A stretch of 63,030 bases of DNA from positions 1-63,030 of the forward strand of contig JAGOJY010000024.1 of assembly GCA_017994815.1 (NCBI GenBank), in the 5' to 3' direction. Every line of letters starts with the position of its first letter. Position 1 is the first letter of the stretch. Below, piece after piece: positions 31,142 to 38,844 of this stretch. The notes beneath the pieces were generated by a model. That model was not told the origin of the DNA and did not search any database. It saw only the letters and a program-made list of their open reading frames with translations. This stretch comes from Acidobacteriota bacterium. GTDB lineage: Bacteria; Acidobacteriota; Polarisedimenticolia; J045. The translations under genes and the position numbers were made by a program.

Positions 31142-32040
31142 CCCGCGCCGCGATCGTCTTCCTCCTCGCAGCGGGGTTCTGCCTGCCGTTTCCGGCCGCG
31201 GCGCGCGAGCCGGACCTCGACGTGCCGCGGGACGGCGCCGAACTGTACGAACGCCTCGCCGCCGGGCCGGTCGTGGTCCTCGCCACGGTGCAGGAGGTCG
31301 AGATCAAAGCCCGGCTCGCCGTGGGCGAGACGCTGCGCGGCGACAACGTCCCGGCCGCCGTGCGGCTCGCGTACCGCGGCGCGAACCTGGAGCGCCGGCC
31401 GGGCAGCCCCGCGTTCGAGATGGTCGATCACGAGACCGCGATCTTCGTCCTCGAGCCGTGGGTCGACAGCCGCGGCGAGCAGCCCGCACCGGACCTGTTC
31501 CAGCAGGCCGCCGGGCACGGCTCGCGGATCAGCCTCCCGCCCGAGGGCGGCGAGGCGCTGCTCGCGGCGGCACGGACGATCGTCGCCTACCAGGACGGCA
31601 CCATGGCGCCCGGCGAGAGCCCGGCCGACTGGCTGGCCAGCCCCAACCCGTGGCTGCAGGACGCCGCGCTGAACCTCGGCGCGCAGTTCGCGATGGCCAC
31701 GCCGGACTGGATCCCGGGGCTCCTCGAGCAGTCCCAGAGCGCGTCCGCGGTGCGCCGGCGCCACGCCGCCAAGGCGCTGGCGCAGGCGATCGAGCGCGGC
31801 CGCCTGCCGCTCGCGGCGAACGCCGCCGAAACCGACCTCCAGCGCACCACGCGCGAGATCGTGGTCCAGCTCGCGCGGACGGACCCGGACGAAACCGTGC
31901 GGCGCGCCGCCGTGCTCGCGCTGTTGCAGCTGCAGAAGACGTACAAGGACGCCGAGGAGATCCTGCGCGCGATCGCGCGCGACGATCCCTCGCAGGAAGT
32001 GCGCTACGAGGCCGCCGCCGGGCTCCTGCGCGGGCGCTGA
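31138..32040 (+). CDS. Secreted HEAT-repeat-like protein, probable CTG start
   Basis: A 300-residue protein with a clear signal peptide (TRAAIVFLLAAGFCLPFPAAA-RE). The first half (about 25-130) resembles a small beta domain (VVVLATVQEVEIKARLAVGETL); the second half has HEAT-like helical pairs, such as VRRRHAAKALAQAIERG and TVRRAAVLALLQLQK and EVRYEAAAGLLR. The frame has no ATG, GTG or TTG between 31021 and the signal peptide, but a CTG at 31138 overlaps the upstream stop as CTGA, just like the GTGA junctions around it. The alternative ATG 31021 would place 39 shadow-like residues before the signal peptide. Function unknown. Confidence 0.65.
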   Translation: MTRAAIVFLLAAGFCLPFPAAAREPDLDVPRDGAELYERLAAGPVVVLATVQEVEIKARLAVGETLRGDNVPAAVRLAYRGANLERRPGSPAFEMVDHETAIFVLEPWVDSRGEQPAPDLFQQAAGHGSRISLPPEGGEALLAAARTIVAYQDGTMAPGESPADWLASPNPWLQDAALNLGAQFAMATPDWIPGLLEQSQSASAVRRRHAAKALAQAIERGRLPLAANAAETDLQRTTREIVVQLARTDPDETVRRAAVLALLQLQKTYKDAEEILRAIARDDPSQEVRYEAAAGLLRGR

Positions 32041-32078
32041 CGGGCGATCGGCCGTCGAAAGCGCCGCGGCGGGGCGCG

Positions 32079-32108
32079 TTGACCGCCTTTCGTCCCGCCG
32101 CCTATATT
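32079..32108 (+). promoter_or_regulatory. Sigma70-type promoter of the cNMP/FHA gene
   Basis: TTGACC (32079-32084) and TATATT (32103-32108) are 18 bp apart, the best -10 box in the window. Transcription would begin about 32 bp before the ATG at 32147. Confidence 0.65.
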
Positions 32109-32146
32109 CGGCGACACAGGGCGGACGCGGGAGGACACCGCTCGAC

Positions 32147-32923
32147 ATGCCTGCCGAGACGACGACGATGAAGGCGCTGTCCGTGGCCTACCGCGCGGGC
32201 GAGAAGATCGCCGCCGCGGGGGAGCGCGGGGCGTGCATGTTCGTGGTCCAGTCCGGCTCCGTGCGCCTGCAGCGGCCCGGCGGCGCCGGCGCCCCGCGCA
32301 CGATCGCCACGCTGGAGAAAGGCGACTTCTTCGGCGAGGCGGCGCTGCTCGAGGGTCACGCCTACGGGGTGGACGCCGAGGCGCTCACCGACTGCGAGGT
32401 CGTCGAGATCGGCCCCTCCGCCTTCCACCGCATCCTGCGCTCGCAGCCGGAGATCGCGGTGCGCATGCTGCGCAAGCTCGCGCAGCGCGTCGAGCGCCTC
32501 GAAGCGCAGGCCGCCGACGCCCCCGGCCCGGCCACGGCGCCGGCGGCTCCCGAGCCCGCCCGGGCGCCGCGCCCGGCCGCGCCGCCGCGCGGCCGCTCGT
32601 CGCGGCTCGTGCTCGAGGGCGGCGAGACCGTGTTCCCGCTCGAGGGTGACGAGGTGCTGATCGGGCGCTACGATCCGGTGACCGAGATCCAGCCCGAGAT
32701 CGACCTCACGGCCGCGGACGACAAGCGCTCGGTCTCGCGGCGGCACGCGCGGATCACGCGACGGAACGGCGGATGGTACATCGCGGAGGAAGTCGGCGCG
32801 TTGAACGGCACGTTCGTCAACGGGATCCGTCTGCTCCCCGGCCGGGGGGCGCCGCTGAACCCGGGCGACGTCGTGTCGGTCGGCATGGTGCGCCTGGTCT
32901 ACGTCGAGGGCGGCCCGGCGTGA
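32147..32923 (+). CDS. Cyclic-nucleotide-binding-like and FHA domain protein
   Basis: A 258-residue two-domain protein. Residues 8-120 form a cNMP-binding fold (CMFVVQSGSVRLQR, LEKGDFFGEAALLEG). The phosphate-binding stretch lacks the usual E-x5-R-x-A form, so nucleotide binding is not certain. A Pro/Ala linker leads to an FHA domain (about 150-256; VLIGRYDP, SVSRRHARITR, GTFVNGIRL), which binds phosphothreonine peptides. It has no DNA-binding or enzymatic part and would serve as an adaptor. RBS GGGAGG at 32129-32134 is rather far from ATG 32147; ATG 32168 is an alternative. It has its own promoter, and its stop overlaps the next gene. Confidence 0.85.
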   Translation: MPAETTTMKALSVAYRAGEKIAAAGERGACMFVVQSGSVRLQRPGGAGAPRTIATLEKGDFFGEAALLEGHAYGVDAEALTDCEVVEIGPSAFHRILRSQPEIAVRMLRKLAQRVERLEAQAADAPGPATAPAAPEPARAPRPAAPPRGRSSRLVLEGGETVFPLEGDEVLIGRYDPVTEIQPEIDLTAADDKRSVSRRHARITRRNGGWYIAEEVGALNGTFVNGIRLLPGRGAPLNPGDVVSVGMVRLVYVEGGPA

Positions 32924-33483
32924 CGCTCGCCCGCGCGCTGGCCCTGCTCGCGCTCGCCGCGATGCCCGCTTTGGCGCGCGATCCCGTCCCGCTCAAGCTG
33001 AAGCTGGAGATTTCCGCCGCGCGCGGCGTTCCCGAGCTCGAGCGCGCCGCGGTCGAGGGCGCCGTGGTCAGCGCCGTCGCGCGCGAGTCGTCGTGCCCGG
33101 TGGTCTTCGCTCGCGACGAAGAAACACCGGAGCTGCTCGCGCGGTTCCACGTCAACTCGTGGAAAGGCAGCGAGAGCCCGGGCGGCGACCAGGTGTTCGA
33201 CACCGAGGGACGCTACCGCGGGCGCGAGAAGGTCTTCGACCCCAAGACCGGCACCTACTCGCCCGGTTACCGCCGCGACATCGAGGTCGGTTTCACGCTG
33301 ACGCTGCTGCGCCCCGGCAGCGACAAGCCGCTGCGCGAGGTGACGCGGAGGATCCGCACCAGCGCCGAGACGAAGGCCGTTGTGAGCTACGATCCGCGCG
33401 CCGCGGCGCAGTCGCGCGCGTTCGCCGAGGTCGGGGCCGAGGTCGCGAACGCGATCTGCAAGGCCGCGCGCAAGCTCCGCTGA
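32920..33483 (+). CDS. Hypothetical secreted protein
   Basis: A 187-residue protein beginning with a signal peptide (LARALALLALAAMPALA-RDP). The mature part has about 165 residues with mixed charge and no Cys except two single ones; SSCPVVFARDEETPELLARFHV and DIEVGFTLTLLRPGSDKPLREV are the most ordered parts. Nothing catalytic is recognised. GTG 32920 overlaps the stop of the cNMP/FHA gene, so the pair is coupled, and scpA begins 22 bp after its stop. Confidence 0.65.
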   Translation: MTLARALALLALAAMPALARDPVPLKLKLEISAARGVPELERAAVEGAVVSAVARESSCPVVFARDEETPELLARFHVNSWKGSESPGGDQVFDTEGRYRGREKVFDPKTGTYSPGYRRDIEVGFTLTLLRPGSDKPLREVTRRIRTSAETKAVVSYDPRAAAQSRAFAEVGAEVANAICKAARKLR

Positions 33484-33505
33484 GATCTGCTAGTCTGCGC
33501 TCGCC

Positions 33506-34375
33506 ATGAGCGAGCCGCCCCAGTTCGACGATCCCGCGGCGGGCGAGGTGGGCTTCGACCCCGAGGCACTGTCGACCCACAAGGCGCCGCTGCAGCTGAC
33601 GCTGCCCCAGTTCGAGGGGCCGCTCGACCTTTTGCTGCACCTCGTGCGCTCGAACGACATGGACATCCTCGACATACCGATCGTCGAAGTGGCGCAGCAG
33701 TACAACGCCTACCTCGACCAGATGCGCGAGCTGGATCTCGACGTCGCCTCCGAGTACCTCTTGATGGCGGCGACGCTGGCGCACATCAAGTCGCGGATGA
33801 TGCTGCCGCCCGATCCCCTGGACGAGCAGGCCGAGGACCCGCGGGCCGAGCTGGCGCGCCAGCTCGTCGAGTACGAGAAGTTCCGCAAGGCGGCCGAGGA
33901 GCTGGCCGCGCTGGAGAGCCGGCGCGACCTCGTCTTCTCGCGCCCCGGCCCGCCGCCCCCCGACCTCGCCGGGTGCGAGACCGTGCGCGCCGACCTCTCC
34001 GACCTGGTCCGCGCCTTCGAGCGCGTGTTGCGCCGGCTCGAGGCCGGCGAGCGCGTCGAGGCGATCCGCCGGGAAGACTTCGCGATCGAGGACATGATGC
34101 GGCGCATCCTCGACCGGCTCGCGGCGGGCGTGTCGCTGTCGTTCCACGAGCTGCTCGCCGGCTGCCGCCTGCGCCTCGAACGAATCGCGATGTTCCTGGC
34201 GCTCCTGGAGCTGGTCCGGCTGCGCTACATCGAGGCCTGGCAGGCGGTCGCGCGCGGCGAGATCACGCTCGAGCGCCGGCCCGGCGTGCCGGACACGATC
34301 GACGCCGAAACCCTGGCGGCCGCCCTCGCGCCGCCTTCCCCCGTCATCTCCCAGCACACGGACACCCCGCAGTGA
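33506..34375 (+). CDS. scpA: Segregation and condensation protein A
   Basis: A 289-residue kleisin of the SMC condensin complex. The family start is plain: LPQFEGPLDLLLHLVRSNDMDILDIPIVEVAQQY, followed by ASEYLLMAATLAHIKSRMMLP. The middle is variable and acidic, and the C-terminal winged-helix part (MFLALLELVRLRYIEAWQ) binds the SMC head. smc is not in the window. The stop overlaps scpB (GTGA), the usual close pairing. Confidence 0.95.
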   Translation: MSEPPQFDDPAAGEVGFDPEALSTHKAPLQLTLPQFEGPLDLLLHLVRSNDMDILDIPIVEVAQQYNAYLDQMRELDLDVASEYLLMAATLAHIKSRMMLPPDPLDEQAEDPRAELARQLVEYEKFRKAAEELAALESRRDLVFSRPGPPPPDLAGCETVRADLSDLVRAFERVLRRLEAGERVEAIRREDFAIEDMMRRILDRLAAGVSLSFHELLAGCRLRLERIAMFLALLELVRLRYIEAWQAVARGEITLERRPGVPDTIDAETLAAALAPPSPVISQHTDTPQ

Positions 34376-35130
34376 GCATCGACGACGACATCCCGGCCGG
34401 CGGCAGCGACCTTCCGCCGGCGCCCGAAGACAATGGCGGGCTCGACCTGTGCGCCGTGCTGGAGGCGGCGCTGTTCGCATCGCCCGAGCCGCTGGGCCTC
34501 GACGAGATGCAAGCCGCGCTGCCGAAGCTCTCCGCCGCCGAGATCGACGCCGGGCTGTCGGCGCTCGAGCGCGCGCTGGCGCGCGCCGACCGCGGCCTCA
34601 AGCTCGAGCGCATCGCCGGCGGCTACCGCCTGATCACGAGGCCCGAGCTGGCCGAGCCGCTGCGCGCGCTGTTCCGCTTCCGCAACCAGCGGCGCCTGAC
34701 GCCCGCCACGCTCGACGTCCTGGCGATCGTCGCCTACGCACAGCCGATCACCGCGCCGGAGATCCACGAGATCCGCGGCACCGACCCGGCCCACGCGCTG
34801 CGCGTGCTCCTCGAGCGCCGCTTCATCAGAATGGTCGGCCGCAAGCGCGTGGTCGGCCGGCCGATCCTCTACGGCACGACCCGCGACTTCCTGCTGCACT
34901 TCGGTCTCGACAGCCTGGAGGACCTGCCGCCGGTCGAGGCCTACGGCACGCGCGTGGTGCCGGCGCAGGGCCGCCTGTTCCCGGTGACCGCGTTCCCCGA
35001 CGAGGCGATCGACCCCGCGCCGGGGGAGGCGGGCGACGCCGCGGAGGAGGCCGGCGAGGCGGAGTTCGGCGGCGCGGGGGAGGACGTCGCGCCGGCCGAG
35101 CCGCCCGCCGCCCCGCCGCCGGCGGACTGA
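34372..35130 (+). CDS. scpB: Segregation and condensation protein B
   Basis: A 252-residue partner of ScpA made of two winged-helix domains: LCAVLEAALFASPEPLGLDEMQ and LTPATLDVLAIVAYAQPITAPEIHEIRG, then GRPILYGTTRDFLLHFGL. Conserved ScpB core ends at about residue 185; the remaining 65 residues are acidic and Ala/Glu/Pro-rich. GTG start overlaps the scpA stop. The rluB gene follows after 3 nt. Confidence 0.95.
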   Translation: MSIDDDIPAGGSDLPPAPEDNGGLDLCAVLEAALFASPEPLGLDEMQAALPKLSAAEIDAGLSALERALARADRGLKLERIAGGYRLITRPELAEPLRALFRFRNQRRLTPATLDVLAIVAYAQPITAPEIHEIRGTDPAHALRVLLERRFIRMVGRKRVVGRPILYGTTRDFLLHFGLDSLEDLPPVEAYGTRVVPAQGRLFPVTAFPDEAIDPAPGEAGDAAEEAGEAEFGGAGEDVAPAEPPAAPPPAD

Positions 35131-35133
35131 GCC

Positions 35134-35889
35134 ATGGCCGAGGAACGGCTGCAGAAGATCCTCGCCCGCGCCGGCGTCGCGTCGCGCCGCGCGGCCGAGA
35201 AGCTGATGCGCGAGGGCCGCGTGGTCGTCAACGGCCAGGTCGCGAGCCAGCTCGGGACCAAGGCCGACGCCGAGCGCGACTACATCCGCGTCGACGGGGT
35301 CCGGATCAAGCCGACGCGCCTGCGGGCCGGGGGAGCGCGCCACTACTACGTCGCGTTCAAGCCGCGCGAGATGATCACCTCGCTGTCCGACCCGGAGGGA
35401 CGGCCGACCGTGGCCGACCTCCTGCGCAGCCGGGGCGTGCGGGCGCGGGTCTACCCCGTCGGCCGGCTCGACTGGGACGCCGACGGGCTGCTGCTCCTGA
35501 CCGACGACGGCGAGCTGGCGAACCGGGTGATGCACCCGCGCGAACACCTGCCGAAAGTCTACCGGGTCAAGGTCCGCGGGGTTCCGGACGACCGCGCGCT
35601 GGACCGGGTCCGCCGCGGCGTGACCATCGAGCCGGGGGTGCGCACGCTCCCGGCCGAAGTGAGCCTCGAGACCACCGGGGACAACGCGAGCTGGCTGCGG
35701 GTCGTGCTCGTCGAGGGGCGCCAGCACCAGATCAAGAAGATGTTCGAGAGGGTCGGCCACCCGGTCCGGCGCATCCGGCGCATGGCGGTCGGCCCGCTCC
35801 GGCTCGGCCGGCTGAAGGTCGGCGACGTCCGGCCGCTCACCGAGGTCGAGCTCCTCGCGCTGCGGCGGGCCGTCGGCCTGGAGTCCTGA
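35134..35889 (+). CDS. rluB: 23S rRNA pseudouridine synthase, RluB/RsuA family
   Basis: A 251-residue enzyme. An N-terminal S4 domain (ERLQKILARAGVASRRAAEKLM) binds RNA. The catalytic Asp is Asp113 in VYPVGRLDWDADGLLLLTDDG, where most relatives read GRLDxxTxGL. The end has the LVEGRQHQIKKMF motif. RluB modifies U2605 of 23S rRNA; close relatives RluE, RluF and RsuA cannot be excluded by sequence alone, but the scpAB-rluB order is the usual one for this type. Starts 3 nt after scpB. Confidence 0.92.
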   Translation: MAEERLQKILARAGVASRRAAEKLMREGRVVVNGQVASQLGTKADAERDYIRVDGVRIKPTRLRAGGARHYYVAFKPREMITSLSDPEGRPTVADLLRSRGVRARVYPVGRLDWDADGLLLLTDDGELANRVMHPREHLPKVYRVKVRGVPDDRALDRVRRGVTIEPGVRTLPAEVSLETTGDNASWLRVVLVEGRQHQIKKMFERVGHPVRRIRRMAVGPLRLGRLKVGDVRPLTEVELLALRRAVGLES

Positions 35890-35963
35890 CCTGACCGGTC
35901 CGTAACGGGATCCGCGCCGCCGGGGGGCGCGGCCGCCGCCACCCGCGAAAACGCCGCGGATGG

Positions 35964-35992
35964 TTGACCGGGCGGGCGAGGTTGCCTAGGAT
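35964..35992 (+). promoter_or_regulatory. Sigma70-type promoter of rpsA
   Basis: TTGACC (35964-35969) and TAGGAT (35987-35992) with 17 bp between. It leaves a leader of about 140 nt before rpsA with a small GC hairpin near its start, room for the autoregulation known for S1. Confidence 0.6.
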
Positions 35993-36137
35993 GAGCGTTT
36001 TGCGGGCGCGCCGAGCCCGCTTCCGCGGCGCACTTCGACGCCGGACAGGGGCCCATGTGCCTCCCGGGCATGGAGCAGCTCCGCGGGAGCACTCTGCCAA
36101 TCCCAACGCCCGCGAAGTTCCGGAGGTGGAGTACCGC

Positions 36138-37940
36138 ATGGATACGCAGACCGGCCAGGCCGACCCGCAGCAAACGCCCGTCGACGAAATGGATTTCGCC
36201 GCCCTGCTCGACGCCTACAGCCCTACGACCGAGATCCGCGAGGGCAACGTCGTGCAGGGGCGCGTCGTCAAGATCCTGGAAGATGTCGTCCTGGTCGACA
36301 TCGGCTACAAGAAAGAGGGGGCGATCAACCGCGCCGAGTTCCAGACGATCGAGGCCACGGCGCCCTTGACCGTCGGACAGACGATCGAGGCCGTCCTCGA
36401 GTCGCTCGACGACGCCGACGACTACCTGCACCTGTCGAAGGAAAAGGCCGAGCGCCTGAAGGTCTGGGAGCGCGTCGAGACCGCGTTCCGCACCGGCCAG
36501 GTGCTGACCGGCCAGGTCATCGACCGCATCAAGGGCGGCCTGTCCGTCGACATCGGCGTGCGCGCGTTCCTGCCGGGCTCGCTGGTCGACATGCGCCCGG
36601 CGCGCAACCTCGAGGCGTTCAAGGACCAGGAAGTCCGCGTGCGCGTGATCAAGATGAACCGCCGCCGCGGCAACATCGTCGTCTCGCGCAAGCACGTGCT
36701 CGAGGAAGAGAACGCCGAGAAGAAGAAGGTGACGCTGGAAACGATCGAGGAGGGGATGCGCGTGCGCGGCTCGGTGAAGAACATCACCGAGTACGGCGCG
36801 TTCGTCGACCTCGGCGGGATCGACGGCCTGTTGCACGTGACCGACATGTCGTGGCGGCGCATCAACCACCCCTCCGAGGTGGTGAACATCGGCGACGAGC
36901 TGGACGTCTTGGTGCTGAAGTTCGACCGCGACAAGGAGCGCGTCAGCCTCGGCCTGAAGCAGCTCACCTCCGACCCGTGGGAGAACGCGGCCGAGAAGTA
37001 CCCGCTGTTGTCCCGCGTGCGCGGCAAGGTGGTCAGCCTCACCGACTACGGCGCATTCGTCGAGCTCGAGGAGGGGATCGAGGGCCTGATCCACGTCTCC
37101 GAGATGTCGTGGACCAAGCGCGTCAAGCACCCGAGCAAGCTGCTCAACGTCGGCGACACGGTCGAGGCGGTGGTGCTCGACGTGGACGAGGAGAACCGGC
37201 GGCTGTCCCTCGGCCTGAAGCAGACCACGCCCAACCCGTGGTCCGTGATCCAGGAAAAGTACCGCATCGGCGACGTGATCCACGGCGTGGTGCGCAACAT
37301 CGCCGATTTCGGCGCCTTCATCGAGGTCGAGGAGGGCGTCGACGGGCTGGTACACATCTCCGACCTGACGTGGAACCGTCGGATCAAGCACCCGGCCGAG
37401 GTGCTGAAGAAGGGGCAGGAGGTCGAGGCCAAGATCCTCAAGATCGACACCGAGAACCAGCGCCTCTCGCTCAGCGTCAAGGACCTGATGCCCGACGTCT
37501 GGCAGGAGTTCTCGCGCCGTTACCGCGTCGGGGACATCCTCGAGGGCAAGATCGTCCGGCTGGCCGACTTCGGCGCTTTCGTCGAGCTGTCCGATGGCGT
37601 CGAGGGGCTGGTGCACATCTCGGAGATGTCGCACGAAAGGCTGGAGCGCCCGGGCGACAAGTTCCAGAACAACCAGAGCGTCAAGGTCAAGATCCTGCGC
37701 ATCGACGCCGACGAGCGGAAGATCGGCCTGTCGATCAAGGCCGCCCTCGACGAACTCGGCTCGCGCGACCTGCGCAGCTACCAGGCCGAGCGGCGCGAGG
37801 AAGCGGCGCGCTCGTCGATCACGCTCGGCGACGTCGCCGGTGACCTGCGCGCGCTGCGGGACCGCGCGCTCAAGGGCGCCGAGGACGGCGAGGAGCCCGA
37901 GGCCGGCCAGGAGCCCTCCGGGGAGGCGGACCAGGGATGA
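36138..37940 (+). CDS. rpsA: 30S ribosomal protein S1
   Basis: A 600-residue protein with six S1 RNA-binding domains, four of them with the repeated wording GAFVDL/GAFVEL/GAFIEV followed by GLLHV, GLIHV or GLVHI. S1 guides mRNA to the ribosome and matters most for genes with weak RBS. ATG 36138 is preceded by GGAGGTGGAG (36122-36131) and gives MDTQTGQADPQQTPVDEM, so the longer open frame upstream is not used. Length is slightly above the E. coli 557. Stop overlaps the ihf start (ATGA), and the rpsA-ihf order is common in Proteobacteria too. Confidence 0.96.
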   Translation: MDTQTGQADPQQTPVDEMDFAALLDAYSPTTEIREGNVVQGRVVKILEDVVLVDIGYKKEGAINRAEFQTIEATAPLTVGQTIEAVLESLDDADDYLHLSKEKAERLKVWERVETAFRTGQVLTGQVIDRIKGGLSVDIGVRAFLPGSLVDMRPARNLEAFKDQEVRVRVIKMNRRRGNIVVSRKHVLEEENAEKKKVTLETIEEGMRVRGSVKNITEYGAFVDLGGIDGLLHVTDMSWRRINHPSEVVNIGDELDVLVLKFDRDKERVSLGLKQLTSDPWENAAEKYPLLSRVRGKVVSLTDYGAFVELEEGIEGLIHVSEMSWTKRVKHPSKLLNVGDTVEAVVLDVDEENRRLSLGLKQTTPNPWSVIQEKYRIGDVIHGVVRNIADFGAFIEVEEGVDGLVHISDLTWNRRIKHPAEVLKKGQEVEAKILKIDTENQRLSLSVKDLMPDVWQEFSRRYRVGDILEGKIVRLADFGAFVELSDGVEGLVHISEMSHERLERPGDKFQNNQSVKVKILRIDADERKIGLSIKAALDELGSRDLRSYQAERREEAARSSITLGDVAGDLRALRDRALKGAEDGEEPEAGQEPSGEADQG

Positions 37941-38347
37941 CGCGAGTCGAACTCGTCGAAAAGGTCGCCGAAGCGGTCAACGAGTGGATCCGGGACCAGA
38001 AGCGGCGGCGCGGCGACGGCGGTGCGGACGGGCTCGGCCCGCGTGAGCGGTTCACGCAGGCCGAGGCCGAAGTCGTGGTGAACACCGTCGTGGACTCGAT
38101 CGTCGAGGCGCTGCACCGGGGCGAGAAGATCGAGCTGCGCGGGTTCGGCTCGTTCCGGCTGCGCATGCGGCGGCCGCGGCAGGGGCGCAACCCGAAGACC
38201 GGGACGCGCGTCGAGGTGCCCGGCAAGGCGGTGCCGTACTTCAAGCCCGGCAAGGAGCTGCGCGAGCTGCTCAACCCGGGCGGCGAGGGCGCGGACCTCG
38301 AGATCGCGGACGACGCGAGCCTCGGCGAGGGCGAGCCGGGGCCGTGA
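37937..38347 (+). CDS. HU/IHF-family DNA-binding protein with extended N-terminal loop
   Basis: A 136-residue protein. KIELRGFGSFRLRMRRPRQGRN, PKTGTRVEVPGK and YFKPGKELRELL are typical of integration host factor. Its position after rpsA matches ihfB. Compared with 95-residue IHF, a loop of about 20 residues (IRDQKRRRGDGGADGLGPRE) is inserted between the first helices, and an acidic tail of about 25 residues is added. The ATG overlaps the rpsA stop, and its stop overlaps the HIT gene (GTGA). Confidence 0.9.
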   Translation: MTRVELVEKVAEAVNEWIRDQKRRRGDGGADGLGPRERFTQAEAEVVVNTVVDSIVEALHRGEKIELRGFGSFRLRMRRPRQGRNPKTGTRVEVPGKAVPYFKPGKELRELLNPGGEGADLEIADDASLGEGEPGP

Positions 38348-38844
38348 ACCAGCTCTACGCGCCTTGGCGCCACGCCTGGGTCACGGGGGACGGCAGCGCG
38401 CCGGAACCCGCGGGTTGCCTGTTCTGCGGTGTCTGGTCGCGCCCGGAGCAGGACGCGGAGCAGCTCGTCGTCCACCGCGGGGAGCTGTGCCTGGTCATGC
38501 TCAACCGCTACCCCTACAACGCGGCGCACCTGATGATCGCCCCGCGCGAGCACCGCGGCTCGCTCGAACTGCTCGCGGCGCCGGCGCGAGCCGAGATGAT
38601 GGAACTCTCGGCGCGTTCGCTCGGCGTCCTGCGCGCCTTGTACCAGCCGCACGGCTTCAACCTCGGCGTGAACGAGGGCCGCAGCGCCGGCGCCGGGATC
38701 CCCGAGCACGTGCACCTGCACGTCGTCCCGCGCTGGAACGGCGACACGAACTTCATGACGACGGTGGGCGCCACGCGCGTGATCTCGACCGACCTGGCCC
38801 TGGCGCGCGAGCAGATCGCCAACGCCTTCGCGGGCGCGCCGTGA
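38344..38844 (+). CDS. HIT-family nucleotide hydrolase/transferase
   Basis: A 166-residue HIT protein. The histidine triad reads HVHLHVVPRW (His122, 124, 126); CLFCG (Cys25/28) near the start is a zinc pair seen in the Ap4A-phosphorylase-like branch. LNRYPYNAAHLMIAPREH and FNLGVNEGRSAGAGIPEH are family blocks. Substrates would be dinucleoside polyphosphates or AMP-linked compounds. GTG start overlaps the ihf stop, and the stop overlaps miaB, so all four genes from rpsA form one unit. Confidence 0.92.
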   Translation: MNQLYAPWRHAWVTGDGSAPEPAGCLFCGVWSRPEQDAEQLVVHRGELCLVMLNRYPYNAAHLMIAPREHRGSLELLAAPARAEMMELSARSLGVLRALYQPHGFNLGVNEGRSAGAGIPEHVHLHVVPRWNGDTNFMTTVGATRVISTDLALAREQIANAFAGAP

